This document shows, piece by piece, positions 34,671 through 47,093 of a stretch of 64,000 nucleotides of DNA; position 1 is the stretch's first letter, and each line of letters starts with the position of its first letter. The stretch lies in NCBI GenBank assembly GCA_011033025.1, contig WFMF01000331.1, forward strand, positions 124,001 through 188,000, given 5' to 3'. The stretch comes from Beroe forskalii. Taxonomy: Eukaryota; Ctenophora; Nuda; Beroida; Beroidae. Made by a program: the position numbers and the translations under genes. Under the pieces are notes generated by a model that made no database searches, was not told where the DNA came from, and was given only the letters and a program-made list of their open reading frames with translations.

Positions 34671-35938
34671 GTTATTGCGCGCATACATCTATCCACGTAC
34701 AGATGAACTGTCCTTGAGTCATGTTTCGCTATTTTCACCCATACCACTCACTAGTCACTGATTATGGAATTTCAGTCGTATGAAGAACGGACAGTGGTTT
34801 AATATAAATGAATTCCTAAGGACTTCCTATGTACAAGGAATTGTATGATTTGAAACACAAACTACCACACAAACTTTGAAATGAACGGCAGAAGCGACTC
34901 CCCTTTCACGGTCACCAGATTGGTACAAAATCACAGAGGGAAGCTCCAACTACAAAGAGTGAGATATGATTAAGGCTTTCATTCTCTGATCTCATAAGCT
35001 TCCCAAAGTTTGTTATCTTAACAGAGCATAAATATGTGAGAAAATGCAAGGAATTTTACGGCAATGAAATACGGGGGAAATTTGGTTAAATAACCGACTG
35101 AAAACTGCTGGGAAAGCCATTTAAGGAGCGAAACGAACTGGGAATTTTCTGATAGCCCCGTCATAAATTCCTGAATATTTATAGTAAGAAGTTGATTGGG
35201 ATTCAATACGTCATGTTGCGTCAAATGAGAATTTGCACCCGTGTGATTTTCTAATTGCTTAATTGATCACCTCCACGTACCACAAGAATTGCAGTCAAGG
35301 AAATTCTGCGCATGTTAGGAATCGACCAATTACCCAATTTAGCTCCAAATACTTGTGTGACAGTCCTGCCGCATGAGATGGAATTGTTTTGGTTGTAGGA
35401 CCAATTATTTAGACCCTTGAAATGAAATATGCTTTAAGAATTTGGCGTACTTATTCACGTTTACTCCTGGGACACTTCTACAAGTAAATCCTTAGGATGA
35501 AAATGATTTCATGGTTTGGAATGGTGTGTTGATGGCGCCATTACCACGGTTCAGAATGGTCTGTTGATGACGTCATCACCATGGTTTAGAATGGCGTGCT
35601 GATGACATTACAAGATGGTGTACCTTTCACTCGCACGCCACGCATCTTGTAATGATTTCCTTATTATCGCCCCAATACTTTAACATACCGTCATATCAAG
35701 GAAGCTAAATCCTATTATGTGGGAACGGGATGGTGTAACAGCCACTTGAGCACTTGGTAACAGGTACCTAAGTGAGGGTAAATTTGGGTCTAGCGTTGGT
35801 TCTTATAACAGTTGGGGTCTTGCGAGGGCTAATGGTGGTTCATACAACAGTCCTATATTGAAGTCGCAATGATAGATTCGACCTTGAAGTTCCCTGGTAT
35901 ACTGCTCTCTGAATTGTCACCGCTGTTGGTAATTTCAG

Positions 35939-36066
35939 TGGTTAGGCCAGTCTTCTTGTCTCTGTACCACCTCACTGATAGTCATGAAGAAACAAACTCC
36001 TTACAATTCATGCTCTTCTTTGGACACCACCAAATACCTACAGCAACCAAGAAATGCTCTACCAGG
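35939..36066 (+). CDS. Possible orphan exon
   Basis: Bounded by GGTAATTTCAG and CCAGG|GTAACT, 128 nt, open from phase 0 to phase 2 (WLGQSSCLCTTSLIVMKKQT and onward). Other frames on both strands are also open here, so the reading is not secure and no partner exon was found. Confidence 0.2.
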
Positions 36067-36510
36067 GTAACTGGTACGTACCACTACAAGCCTACGACTT
36101 CACAAGACTAAACGAGTTGGGGACAAAAGAATTGGTGGATAACTCTAAACTGGTAACGGTTCATTGCTCCTTCGGATGCATCTGATAATCAGAAATTGTG
36201 AAATATAAACTCTTAAACGCCTTATTCTATGGAAAAATGGGTACATCTGGATGGGAATTCCTTGTAAACATTACGAGCAAAATAAGCATATAAATGTTTC
36301 TTGAACCCATTCATGCTAAAGCATAACAAATTAGTCTTTCGATTACAAATAATGAAAGTTTTATGATAACCACTCAATTGAGATTTCCGTAAATCGGAAA
36401 CTGGTCGTACCATATACGAAATAATAACTTATTACGTATGCTTTCATGGGCTGTGGCTAAACCCAAGTTTAACCCAAAATACTAAAATAAACCAAAGCGG
36501 AAGGTATATA

Positions 36511-37436
36511 GGGGAGATAGGCGGCAAATGGGACAAAAATTTGAGATGAACATTTTGAATGAAAGGATCTACGCTTTGTGTGAAATTTATGTTCCAGGAT
36601 ACTCGAATTGTGGAAATATGTTCTGTTGCACATTCCAAGGTCATTAATATGAAGGGTTTCTGAGATAATGAGCTGTCCCATTTGACGGACAGTGTCCCAT
36701 TTTATAAGTGCCATGATTACCAAATGGGACACCCTGTCCCAGCACGCAAAAACCCAGTCCCCATAGTTGTCTGCTGCCTCAAATTGGGTGTCTGATGTCA
36801 TTTTGATATTTTTGTGCATTAGAAATGGACTTTTGATCAGATTTGAAAAAACCGTGCAAACATGCCATAATCAGTTTTAGCCTGGAATAAGAGAGAAAAT
36901 TTTCGAAGTTGATGAGAAATGCCGAATACACCAGTTCGGCTGTTCCATGATGAAAAATACGCTATTTCTATTAATTCAAGTTGGTCAAAAAGCAATAATA
37001 CGTTTAATGAGATGGAAATATTCTGCCGAAAGGGTGTCCCATTTTCCAAACTTCGATCTGTCCCATTTGACCATTTCACATGGAATGCATAATTCACATA
37101 ATATATTCTGAATATTAGAGAAGCAACGTTTTTTGACGTTTGAATAACATCATAAGATGTCTGATATCGGCTATAAAACCGAAAAAAGCGACCTAAAAAC
37201 AATAATGCGAACACAACAGTCGAAATGAAAATCTCAACTTCCTAGTTCTGATGACTTCGTTCAGCTTTGTAGCCTTAAACCGTGATTCTTATTGCATTCA
37301 ACCTGCAATTCAATTCCCATCTATGTTCCACTAATTGGAACATATTCAAAGGTCTCATGTTACATAGTGACCAAAATTAAGTGAGATATGAAGCTGTCCC
37401 ATTTGACAAACTGTCCCATTTGCCGCCTATCTCCCC
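36511..37436. mobile_element. TA-flanked non-autonomous DNA transposon, 926 bp
   Basis: Ends GGGGAGATAGGCGGCAAATG and its reverse complement (27-28 bp matching if the flanking ATA is counted), with TA at 36509-36510 and 37437-37438. Internal TGTCCCATTTGAC words recur in both orientations at about 36672, 36702, 37030, 37063, 37397 and 37412. The two longest minus-strand frames inside (about 116 and 125 codons) show no transposase motif. Probably pogo/mariner-related by its target site. Confidence 0.8.
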
Positions 37437-37438
37437 TA

Positions 37439-40400
37439 TCTGCATTCATAATACGAAATGATTTACCTAATTCAATATAATAACGAATTTTACTTCATAA
37501 TATTGACGTACTCAAAGAATTTCTTGTGACGTGCTATTTCAGTATTTTAATAACCAACTCCCGAGGCAACGTGTAATTCTGTAAGATTACATTCTTTGTG
37601 AAATCCCTACATTGTATGTTGAACGCAATTAATACGCTAATTATAATACGCAATTAATGCGCAAATAAGGGGATTGGGATGATGTCCTTATCAGGGACAC
37701 AACCTTTTCTTAGACCTCCAGAGATTGAAGTTTCTTAGACATTTTGTCCCGACAAAACTAGGGTAGCTTTGTGAGTGTGGTACTGAAATTAGAGCGATTA
37801 TTTGTCCTGCAATTAAGCTTCCCGCTTGTTTCTGAAATATCGTGGCATAGGATAGCGCTTTAAGGTATATGAAATGGCCGCCATCACATTGCTGGACTGA
37901 TTACAGTAACTGCCTTAATTCCAGTCCCTGATGTTGTTAATTGACTGAATATACAATAATTCAGTCCATTGATAGAAAATTGATAAAATTTCAATCTAAC
38001 AAACAGGGGCTCAACAAACTGACAAAGAAGGACTGTTAACGTGTTCACTATCGAAAGTTCCCGTAGGGGATTGCCTTTTTTAAGTATTGAAAAGTATTAA
38101 CAAAAAGTTATAAAGCAATAAAGACTGGACAATGGACATGTACTAGCCTTTTCTAAAAGTATGAGAGCAGCGAATATGGTTTTTAAAGCTGAGTCCCTAG
38201 TAGTACAATGTACGGGTACGGCCAACACAATTGCTGGAGTCTGTAACTTTTTCTTCTTCAATGATAATACGGCCTTCGCTGAGTGCCCTTTCCTTTTGAA
38301 TATTGAGAAAGAATATTGAAATTTAAAGACGTGACAAAAGCAATGTAACAACGTGACAAAAGCAATGTAACAACGGAACAAAAGCGATGTTCCGACGCAA
38401 CAAAAGGCACGGGAAGGTTTTTGGTCTGGACTGCAGGTGTATAACACCCATGTACAAGTACACAAGCTTTGTAATTTGTAATTAGGAACACAATTGGTAA
38501 CTGCCATTACACCTTTGAGGACCCGGAACATAAACATTATGAGAACAAGCGAGGGTGACGTTACCATCAAAGTTAATAGTGAGTTGATGACGTCAAAGTT
38601 AATTATTCTGTTGAGTTGATGACGTCATCATCCTAGTTAACATTGAGTTGATCCCGATACCCGAGACTTTACCACTATCAGAGGACAGTGGGGGAAGAGA
38701 ATTATAACTGTGAACCATATCGGAGACTTTGCCACTTATACTAGAGGGCAGAGGGGGATGGTGGGGACTACCACCATCCCCAATTCGTGTTTTCCAAAAT
38801 ATGAGAGTCGAACCCCTCCCCCTTAAAATAGTGAGTTTATGACGTCATCATTATCGAGACTTTACCACTCTCAGAGGGCTGAGGAAATCATGGAACTGGC
38901 CCCATATCTGAGACTTTGCCACTATGAGAAGACAGAGGGAACTGACCCCTTATCCAAGACTTTACCACTCATGAACTGACCCCATACCCCGAGACTCCAG
39001 CAAACAAAGCTAGGAAAGGAAACACAAATCGCACTCTCTTCCATAATGACCGTCCCGAACTATTCAAACCATTATTTGGTACCCCGAAATTCCCCTGAAC
39101 GGCGATAAGACAGATTCGAATCATTATCTCTTTATCCTGAGTTTCGTGGCGTCTCCCAGCACTCACTTCCCATTGTCAGGAGAGTGACATCATTAAGGGT
39201 GGTGTGTTTGTGACGTCATTATAATGGTTTAGGCCGGTATGTTGATGACATAGAGTAGTTCCGATTGCTTCGTTTCATCTAAGGCACTCTTCAGCGTTAC
39301 ACAATCATCACTTTATCTCTATATTGCCCAAGCCAAATAGGGTGGACCGGGTTACGTAATAAGTGTTGTGACCGAATCCGAAAAGATGTTGTGAAAGAAT
39401 GGATCAGTGAAACTTATATCGAAGGATGTTACCCCACCCCGCGCGCGCAACGTTCCACATTATTTTGGACGGTCACAATTGCGCTGACCACCCAGTCATG
39501 TCAGAGGAATAAGAAGGACAATGTCCGTGGAAACTTATATCGAACAATTCATCAGCAATATATTGTAACATTCCATCGCCACCCATTAAGATGGCGGAAA
39601 CTTGATCGAAAAATGCCAGGGAACGAAGGATCAAGATGCTCCGCGCCATCATACCAATTTGGAATAATCAGTGCGTCGTCAGCACACCGTTTTAACCATG
39701 ATAATGACGTCATTTAGCTATCACTCGCGATCCCCATAATGTCATCGGAAGCAAACAGATATTTTGTCAGAATTTTGAGTGTTTCCATGAAATTCCCTGG
39801 GCGCGGTGAGACAAGTCGTAAGTTTATAACACTACTGTGTGAGAAGACTGAACTGTACATGCAGTCACGCCAAAAGGAAGGCGGTCCGGTGCCCTGTAAT
39901 AGCAATCAAAGTCATGATATATTCGTAAAGTCATGATAGCAACCGTTACTGTAGCAACCGCTACTCCAGCAACCGCTACTCTAGCAACCGCTACTCAAGC
40001 AACCGCTACTCAAGCAACTTAAGCGTGTCTATAATGGTTGGGGTCAGGATTAGGGCTTGCAATTGTTAGTTTTAGAGTAAAGATTAAGGTTAGGGCTATG
40101 GTTAGGGTCATGGTTAAAGTTAAGTTTACTGGTTTAGGGTTAGGATATTAAAAGATCGAGGTTTTGATCTGAGACGTCTTCAGAGCCGTTTATTGGGGAG
40201 ACATACCATTTCCCTGACGAGTGATAACTTACCCGTCCAACTCAAACAAAAAGCCAGCATTCACTTTTCAAGGCGTGACCCTCCAAACCTAGTCCTATCC
40301 GCCCTTTTCCCACCAATAATTCTTTTTTACTTTCCTTTTCTCATTCGTTTAGGAGTACAGTTCGCTGGTTTGTGCATAGAAGTAAAGAGAAAGAAACAAA

Positions 40401-40869
40401 ATCTTGACAAAATCTTGACAAATAAGTACAATTATGACTCACAAAAGAACCCAATGAAACACAACGATCCTTATTAAACTGATAATAATCGCCTAAACTG
40501 GGATAGGAAGGTCTTATTGACATTCCTTGTAGCATATTTTAAAACAAACACATGAGAGTCTGTAAAACGTAAAATATTGGCTGACACTATTATAATGAAA
40601 GTTCTCTGCAAGATTCACAAGTCAAAAGTCTACAGGGTCACGTGATTCTAAGTTCATTGTAGCTGCTCTCGATTATACCTGAGATATTGAGTTATTTGTA
40701 ATTCTAAATTTACAAGCGTAGTCTTTGAGCTAAATTAATAGTTTTTCGCCCTTTACTAATAATCAGGTTTTCACCGTTTTCAATATTTTGTGAACGATTT
40801 GGAACAGGAAAAAATTAAATAGAGCCACGATTATGGATTACGGTAAATAGGGGCGTGAAGCAGCCTTAC
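37439..40869. other. Non-coding stretch with minisatellites
   Basis: About 38645-38995 holds diverged units with GAGACTTTACCACTATCAGA and ACTGACCCCATA. Positions 39941-40018 hold about six AGCAACCGCTACTC units (16 bp). Positions 40020-40150 are TTAGGG-rich but degenerate. About 38330-38400 holds ACAAAAGCAATGTAACAACG repeats. A minus-strand segment near 40515 (CCTATCCCAG acceptor, then LGDYYQFNKDRC) might be a last exon of the peptide-precursor gene, but this is weak. Confidence 0.5.
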
Positions 40870-42876
40870 CTGCAGCCAATCATCCTCCTCCGCTGCTGAC
40901 CTCTTCCCAAAACTCCCCTGCTTCCTCCTGAGGGAATGGTTCGATCAAATGCTGCGATCAAAAATTTTTTGGCCTTAATTGTGAGAGCTGTTCACGTTTG
41001 ATTATCACGTTCGATTACAGAGAGGGAGGGGGTAGAAAATACCCAAATTGATTACGTTGGAATTTTAAAATATCCATAGAGCTGAATACTTACCTTTTCC
41101 CTCCTCTCGTTTTCCGAAGACACCCCCTGAAATAATACACCGATAAAGCATGGCGACTTTACTACAGTGGCAGTTCGAACTGCAGTTTTGTGTGCTTGGC
41201 GTAAGTTTGCGCGGCGTACAGACATGTTATTCATATGTCTTTTATACGCCGCGCAAACTTACGCCGCGCGCACATGAAACTGCAGTCGAACTGTAACCGT
41301 TAGATGTAGCTATTACTTCATATTTTAATCTCATTGCTATATCTACAACTTCATATGAAACAAGTACTGCGCCCACTGCGGCACTGCGCAAATCACAAAT
41401 TTCAATCTGGTCATGAGACTTCGAATTTAAGAATTTATGTTATTCGTGCACAGTTAATCTTGATGAAAAGACCCTCTATTATTTTTCTTCTTTTCTTCTC
41501 TTTTGCCGAATACGTCCCCTGAAAAGAAAAAAAAAGGATTTAAAAAAATGTTTTTTGTAAAGAATTTTAAATAATGAGTTAAAATTAGTACTCGATCTTC
41601 ATTCTAAAAGTTTGTTACTTTCAATTCAATTCATTGGCAATTCGGTCCAATATGCCGCAATATATCATTTTTACACGCAGTTCAATAATACATAGTTCGG
41701 CTATTGTCATGTGTCAGTGCAAAGCATGGGGCCATTCAGCACTCCCTGTTTCCCTTTTTCTTTTCTTCCCTTTTACCAAATACGTCCCCTGGGAAGTCGG
41801 ACAGTCAGAGATTAAATTCTAAAGGAAGAAATGAATCGAAATGGATGTGCCATGTCTCCATAGCTTAAGTCTCTTGTTATCAATGTTTAAATGTTTGCTC
41901 ATCCTCAACTCGATCCATAGTCTTCAATGTTCCTGTTCTTTTGGGGTTTGGGTATAAATTGTTGAGGCGTAGCTAGGATATTGATGGAGTAATAAATATA
42001 AAACTTACTGTTTCGCTTTTCCTCCCTTTTGCCAAAAACTCCTCCTAAATAATAAATATTCGATCAGTTGATCAGCAAAGTATCATAATTTATTTGTGAA
42101 CTAAGCAAAGTATCATAATTTATTTTCCAACTAAAGAACTAATACCTACGTGATACTGATTTAAAAAAATAAAGTTATTGAAAAAAAAAACACAACAAAA
42201 ACAATAACAGCAAAAACAAAAATTAATACAGGAAATTTCCGAATAGTTATCCTTCCGTATGATGTCGCGGAACAGTATCTAAATACAAGTCAAATGCACT
42301 TACTATTATTCTTTCCCTCTCGTTTAACTACAGATTCTTCTGAAAAATACGTTGAACAATATTAGTAAAATGTGAAGTTGGGAAAAATGTTGAATTTCAC
42401 AAAATATTCCAGAAAAGCGTAAAACATAATAGGTCCAGAGTGATTTGGGAGAGCAACTAACGAGATTTTCTCCAAAAAGTTTATCTCACCTCGCTTTTCT
42501 TCCACTGTCGTCTCGTCGTTGTCTGAAAATTGCATTGTTTTAACTTGAAAAAGATTATGAAAAATGAAATACATAAAATCATGGATCATAGTGTATGTAC
42601 TTGAATTGCGTTAACCTATTTTATACACTTACAGGGGCACTTCGAACTGCAGTTTGCGCGTCTTTTCTGTGCGCGGCTTAAGTTTGCGCGGCGTACAGAT
42701 ATATGTCTGTACGATGCGAACACAAAAGACGCGCAAACTGCAGTTCCAACTGTCACCGTTATTTAAAACTCACCATTCAAGAGAACCTCTTCCCTCATTT
42801 CCTCATCAGTGTCGCATGTAACGTTGCTAATAGCAACCGTTGCTATAACTAGCGCTACTGACCACCACATTGCCAT
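40870..42876 (-). CDS. Putative multi-copy amidated neuropeptide precursor, 8 micro-exons seen
   Basis: Exons on the minus strand: 42876-42774, 42522-42490, 42339-42304, 42044-42009, 41788-41747, 41518-41477, 41126-41094, 40927-40870. Exon 1 encodes a signal peptide (MAMWWSVALVIATVAIS). Every junction from exon 1 to exon 8 is phase 1. Exons 4-7 read R-GVFGKREEKRN, R-DVFGKREEKKKGN, R-DVFGKREEKKKNN and R-GVFGKREEGK; exon 3 is related (ESVVKREGKNN). F-G-K-R is the classic signal for cleavage and C-terminal amidation, so products like NRDVF-amide and NRGVF-amide are expected, with acidic EEK spacers between. Exon 8 reads GGSRGVLGRGQQ in phase 1, but RKQGSFGKRSAAEEDD in phase 2, which also fits the pattern. 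Donors of exons 5 and 6 read GG and GA instead of GT. The stop codon was not located. Confidence 0.7.
41165..41302. mobile_element. Foldback MITE family A, copy 6
   Basis: Whole palindrome (AGTGGCAGTTCGAACTGCAG ... GAACTGTAACCGTTA) in the intron between exons 6 and 7 of the peptide-precursor gene. Confidence 0.85.
42632..42761. mobile_element. Foldback MITE family A, copy 7
   Basis: Whole palindrome (CACTTCGAACTGCAGTTTGC ... AACTGTCACCGTTA) in the first intron of the peptide-precursor gene, just after the exon 1 donor. Confidence 0.85.
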
Positions 42877-45800
42877 GGTATTATTGCTGTTTGCGAGGTT
42901 TATCAGGTTGTTATAACTATTGACTCACTTGTCAAAATCCTACTGAAATTCAAGTCGAGGAATCGACGTGATCGCAGTTATTGTAGTGTGGGGCCTAAAA
43001 GTTCATGATTTCAACGGAATCTATAGACCTTGAAAACGTTCAAATGTTCACAGCGGGTTGCCAAAGTACGAAATTATCCAACATGTCGCCGTGTCGATTG
43101 AAGGATTATTCTGACCACAGTTTTACAAGTTTAGATTCGCTGCAACGAAAATAATAGTGTTCTGTCACGTTGCGCTTTATATATCAGCTAGCAGCCTAAC
43201 GAATTGTTCGTGGAATGGGCTGCGTAACACGCGCAGGAATAGAGATAATATTTACTAAATCAAAGTCGTCGAGATGATTTCATCATCAGACTTTGTAGCG
43301 GTGAGTTGTGGCCGTCAGACTGCGTAGCGCTCGTGTCAGTCAGTTGCCGAATTTTTGTAAATTTTGAAAATTCCGGAGGATGCAGGCTCCATTGTCTCAT
43401 TAATTCGCCTGATTTTCCAGCTGAAAAGCCTTTGTGATCACATTAGTTGGGTGAAAGGAGGCAATCTTAGATGGATAGAGAGTTGCAACAAAGAAGTGAC
43501 ATGGAACATTTCCAGAGAGATCAGTCGAAGTGAATGGTTTGAAATGGTGTTAGCCCCCGATAGACACATGCTACAAAACCAATAAGTCCATTGGCAAATA
43601 ATCCCAATTTAAGAACGAGATTTATCGGACGAGCTTTGACTAGCTCAACCAAAAAAATGTGTCTTAGCGCAGCTTGTGATGCTCGGTATAACTGTGTCTG
43701 CGTTACAAACCGCTGTTACTGGTATAGTGCCGGCATTACTATGGCTCCATCTATCATGGTTCCTACTAAGATGGTTCCGACTACTATAATTCCTGACTAC
43801 GATGGATCCTACTAAAATGGTTACAATACCAATGGTTCCTAAACATTCTTTGTGGTCTAATCAATCAGCGCCCAGGATTAGCAGGAGCCTGGAAGGTGAT
43901 TGGTCAATACAAGCTCAAGCTTCTAATTGCAGTGCCCTATAATTATAAAGCCCTATAATTATATTATAACCCTATAATTTTTATAGGTTTTATGATTACT
44001 AACTTGTATTAAGGCTCAACTTGTATTTGGTCCTCAACCCCAACAATTTGCAATTGCAAGAATATTTTGATGACAAAAACTTACGCTGAGGCAAAATTTA
44101 CAAAGTGAGCAAGCTAAGGCAAGGGTTTGGGTTCAGGCCCCGGAAAATTGTTTGAAAAATTGGGTGTTCCAAACTGTTTTTTGGGGTCGAATTATATCAA
44201 GTTCATCACTCTTTTTCGCACTAAAGTATTACCCTAACACGAATATATTGATATTCTTTAAAATGATAGCAAAATTTTGGGAGGTTCTTCCCATTTTTCC
44301 GAGGGGGGACGGGGGCGCAGCCCCCACGGCCTCTTCCTAGCAAACGGGCCTGAAGTTGGTGAGACTCTTGTGCTAATAATGACGTCATCTGCAATTTTCC
44401 ATAGTAAAGCCTGCCGATGGTGTCATCAAATATCAATTCAGTTAATTTTCCGGTTCAGAAAGTTACAAAACGTTATCTAGATTGGTGCTCTGTCTCTACT
44501 GGCACTAAAGTTTAGATTTACATTAGGCTGGCAGTGGAGTTTAGATTGGCATTAGGCTGGCAGTGGAGTTTAGACTGACAGTTGAGTTTAGACTGACATA
44601 GGCTGGCATTAGGCTGGCAGTAGAGTTGAGACTGGCATTAGGCTGGCAGTAGAGTTTCAAGGTTCTAAGTGTTTTCAGGGTAGGGGTTTCAAGGTACTTA
44701 GGGTTTTTGTCTTATAAGGCTTTCTCGGGATTTTTAGGCCTAGGCCCTAGGGTTTTTAATGTAGTTTTCAGTGTCTCTCAAAGTTTTCAGGGTCTCTCAA
44801 AGTTTTCAAGTCTCAAAGTTTTCAGGTCCCAAAGTTTTCAAGGTCTCTCAAAGTTTTCAAGGTTTGTTAGCAAGACAACCGACTATAAGAAGAATGTCTG
44901 TAATGAGAGTGCGAGTCAATTACACTTGGCTTTATACCCCTCGTGGGGACAAAAGCCCTCTTAATGTCATTAACTGAGTAATGTCATTAATACAATGAAG
45001 ACAATGTCTTGAAAGACATGACAGCACCTTTCTGAAGCAAGGTCATGACAGAACAGCTTTGCAAGACTTAGGGTCCATGACCCTCTGATGCGTAAACACA
45101 ATTTAAAGCTAATTCATAGCATGAAAGGAAGAATCAAAGCACTAAGTTATTCACGATCTCGAAGTTTAATGCTCTCTGTTTTGCAATCGTTGATGGTATT
45201 AACTTCCATTGGTGGCGGAGTCATAACAAGTCATCGTCACGGGAAGTGAATGATTGCTGCAAAGTGTGGAAAAGATAAATCAGCAAGCCTTCCCAGTGCT
45301 TGAACAGCTTATTGCGAAATTGAAATACCGGTTTGCCGGTTGGCCTAAAATTTTCGGTTAACCGGTATTTTGGTTTCGGTTCGGTTAACCGGTCGTTTCA
45401 GCCTTATATTCGGTTCGGTTAACCGGTCGTTTCAGCCTGCTTATAGTCAGGGAGTGCAGGTGGTTTTCTCAGGAGGATATACACTGCGTGGAGAAATTGT
45501 TTGCTGAAAAGTTTCAAAGGAAATATCACAATAATCATGTTCACAAATGTATTTCTAGGGCAAACTGTTGCGATATACAGACCACAAGGAAATTAAAAGA
45601 GGAAATGAAAAAGAAAATGAAAAAGGGAATTAAACTCATCGCTAACAGAGTCTCTACATATATCGCACAACTCACCTTGACACCTTAAAGTGTAGGTTCA
45701 TCAACCTTCAAAGTTCAAGATCTCGCTCTTATATTTGAAGACACGATCTAGACAGACACTCGAGAATTGACGTCAACATCAGAGCTAAAATTATAGAGTT

Positions 45801-46925
45801 GATGTCCCTTGAAATGGCTACTTATTCGTGTGATTTGATATATCAGGTACATGATTAACTAAATTAATGTGTACTTTGTGATGAATGAACTGCAATGAAG
45901 TGATTGTATGAGGACCAGCAATATGCTCGTTACACGATCATGATCAGTAGATGGAAAAAACTGTCATTTGCAACGTCTTTAGTGTTCCAAATACGAATTC
46001 TTCAAATGATACAATTTTCAAAAAGCTAAATCTTGAAATTCTGTCACTTACAAAGTTCAACCCATTAGCAGACATACGTGCAACCCCCGACATACTTTCA
46101 ACCCCCAACCCCCTTCAGTGCTGACAAACCACCCTCGACATCAAATCTAATCAAAAACTTAATCCTCTGAAATTCCATATCCCTGAGACATTACTTCATT
46201 CCTGAACAAAAGATGTTTATTATTATTATTTTTGCTTGACCACACTTTTTGATGATCTCAGTCCGTGCTTATTGATATGCACTCATCCAGCTCACTTGAG
46301 TCAGAAAACATCTGAAAATGTATTGGACATTTTTTGTAGTGCATAAGCGAGACAACAATATGATATTTCATAATTCCGATTACATATTACTTATGAGTAC
46401 GAAAACGTGGACAAAAGTTAAGCATTTGAGGATATATGCAAGTTTGCCACATTGAGACAAGCTTCGTATTCTTGTATAGTTTCTAAAAAATAATCAAAAA
46501 AATCTATGTACAATTACATTATTTTACAAAATGTAGCTGGAAGCTACGCACTATATTACAAGTCACAGAAACACGAAGAATAGACCGTGCCATCACTTCC
46601 AGGGGTTGGAACACCGAACCTATTGTGCATTGACCAGGCACGTAATTCCCTCTCAGTTTTTTGGTAGATTGCAGGAAAAGTTCTTAAAATTCAATAAAAA
46701 AAATCTAAATTTAATAAAACAAAAAAAAAGTCTGCGGTTGGGATGTCGGCCACTTAACAAAATTTCCATGTCCCCTCCAGATCTTCTTTTGGATTTATGG
46801 CCCTGGTATTGACGGTTTATCCTCCGTGCCTGCAGTTATTCACAAATTGTAGATATTCACAGATAAATGTAGGTTTTACGACATGCTCCATGCTCTACTT
46901 GATACGTAGGTCGCAATGACAATAA
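42877..46925. other. No gene seen; several simple repeats
   Basis: The 5' flank of the peptide-precursor gene is at the left end. About 43730-43850 holds ATGGTTCCTACTA-type units. About 44515-44660 holds TTAGGCTGGCAGTGGAGTTT units. About 44690-44870 holds CAAAGTTTTCAAGGTCTCT units. About 45325-45440 repeats GGTTCGGTTAACCGGTCG, like the block at 14195. Open frames at 43364-43585 and 45488-45688 (plus) show no domain. Confidence 0.5.
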
Positions 46926-47093
46926 GGGATCATTCACATATTACGTAATCACCTAGGGGAGGGAAGGGGGTTTCCGAATGATTACGCTACATGTTATTGT
47001 AACTAATACAACTACTGTAAACTTGATAACGAGGGGTGGAGGGGGGGGTTAAAATCGGCCCAAAAATTGATTACGTAATATGTGAACGATCCC
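46926..47093. mobile_element. MITE with TAA target duplication (PIF/Harbinger-like)
   Basis: Ends GGGATCATTCACATATTACG and, inverted, ATTACGTAATATGTGAACGA followed by TCCC, flanked on both sides by TAA (46923-46925 and 47094-47096). A 168-bp element with no frame. Three-bp TWA duplications are typical of PIF/Harbinger elements, so the family is inferred from the target site. Confidence 0.75.

Larger units (their letters stand above)
33196..36510. other. Mostly non-coding, with one MITE and one weak exon candidate
   Basis: Apart from the MITE at 34563 and the candidate at 35939, nothing is recognisable. CRE-bearing fragments occur at 34097 and 35568. The stretch 35860-36130 is unusually free of stops in several frames, which makes frame choice there unreliable. 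Confidence 0.45.

Noticed and set aside
36469-37214. Two minus-strand frames over 110 codons
   Set aside because: They lie inside (or just across the edge of) a TA-flanked transposon and show no transposase or other motif.
38097-38570. Minus-strand frame of 157 codons with a hydrophobic start and several cysteines
   Set aside because: It runs through ACAAAAGCAATGTAACAACG tandem repeats and a CRE-bearing MITE fragment; no splice sites or second exon support it, so the cysteine pattern is probably chance.
40020-40150. TTAGGG-rich stretch as an interstitial telomere
   Set aside because: The units are irregular (TTAGGGCTATGG, TTAGGGTCATGG) and few; a degenerate simple repeat is enough to explain it.
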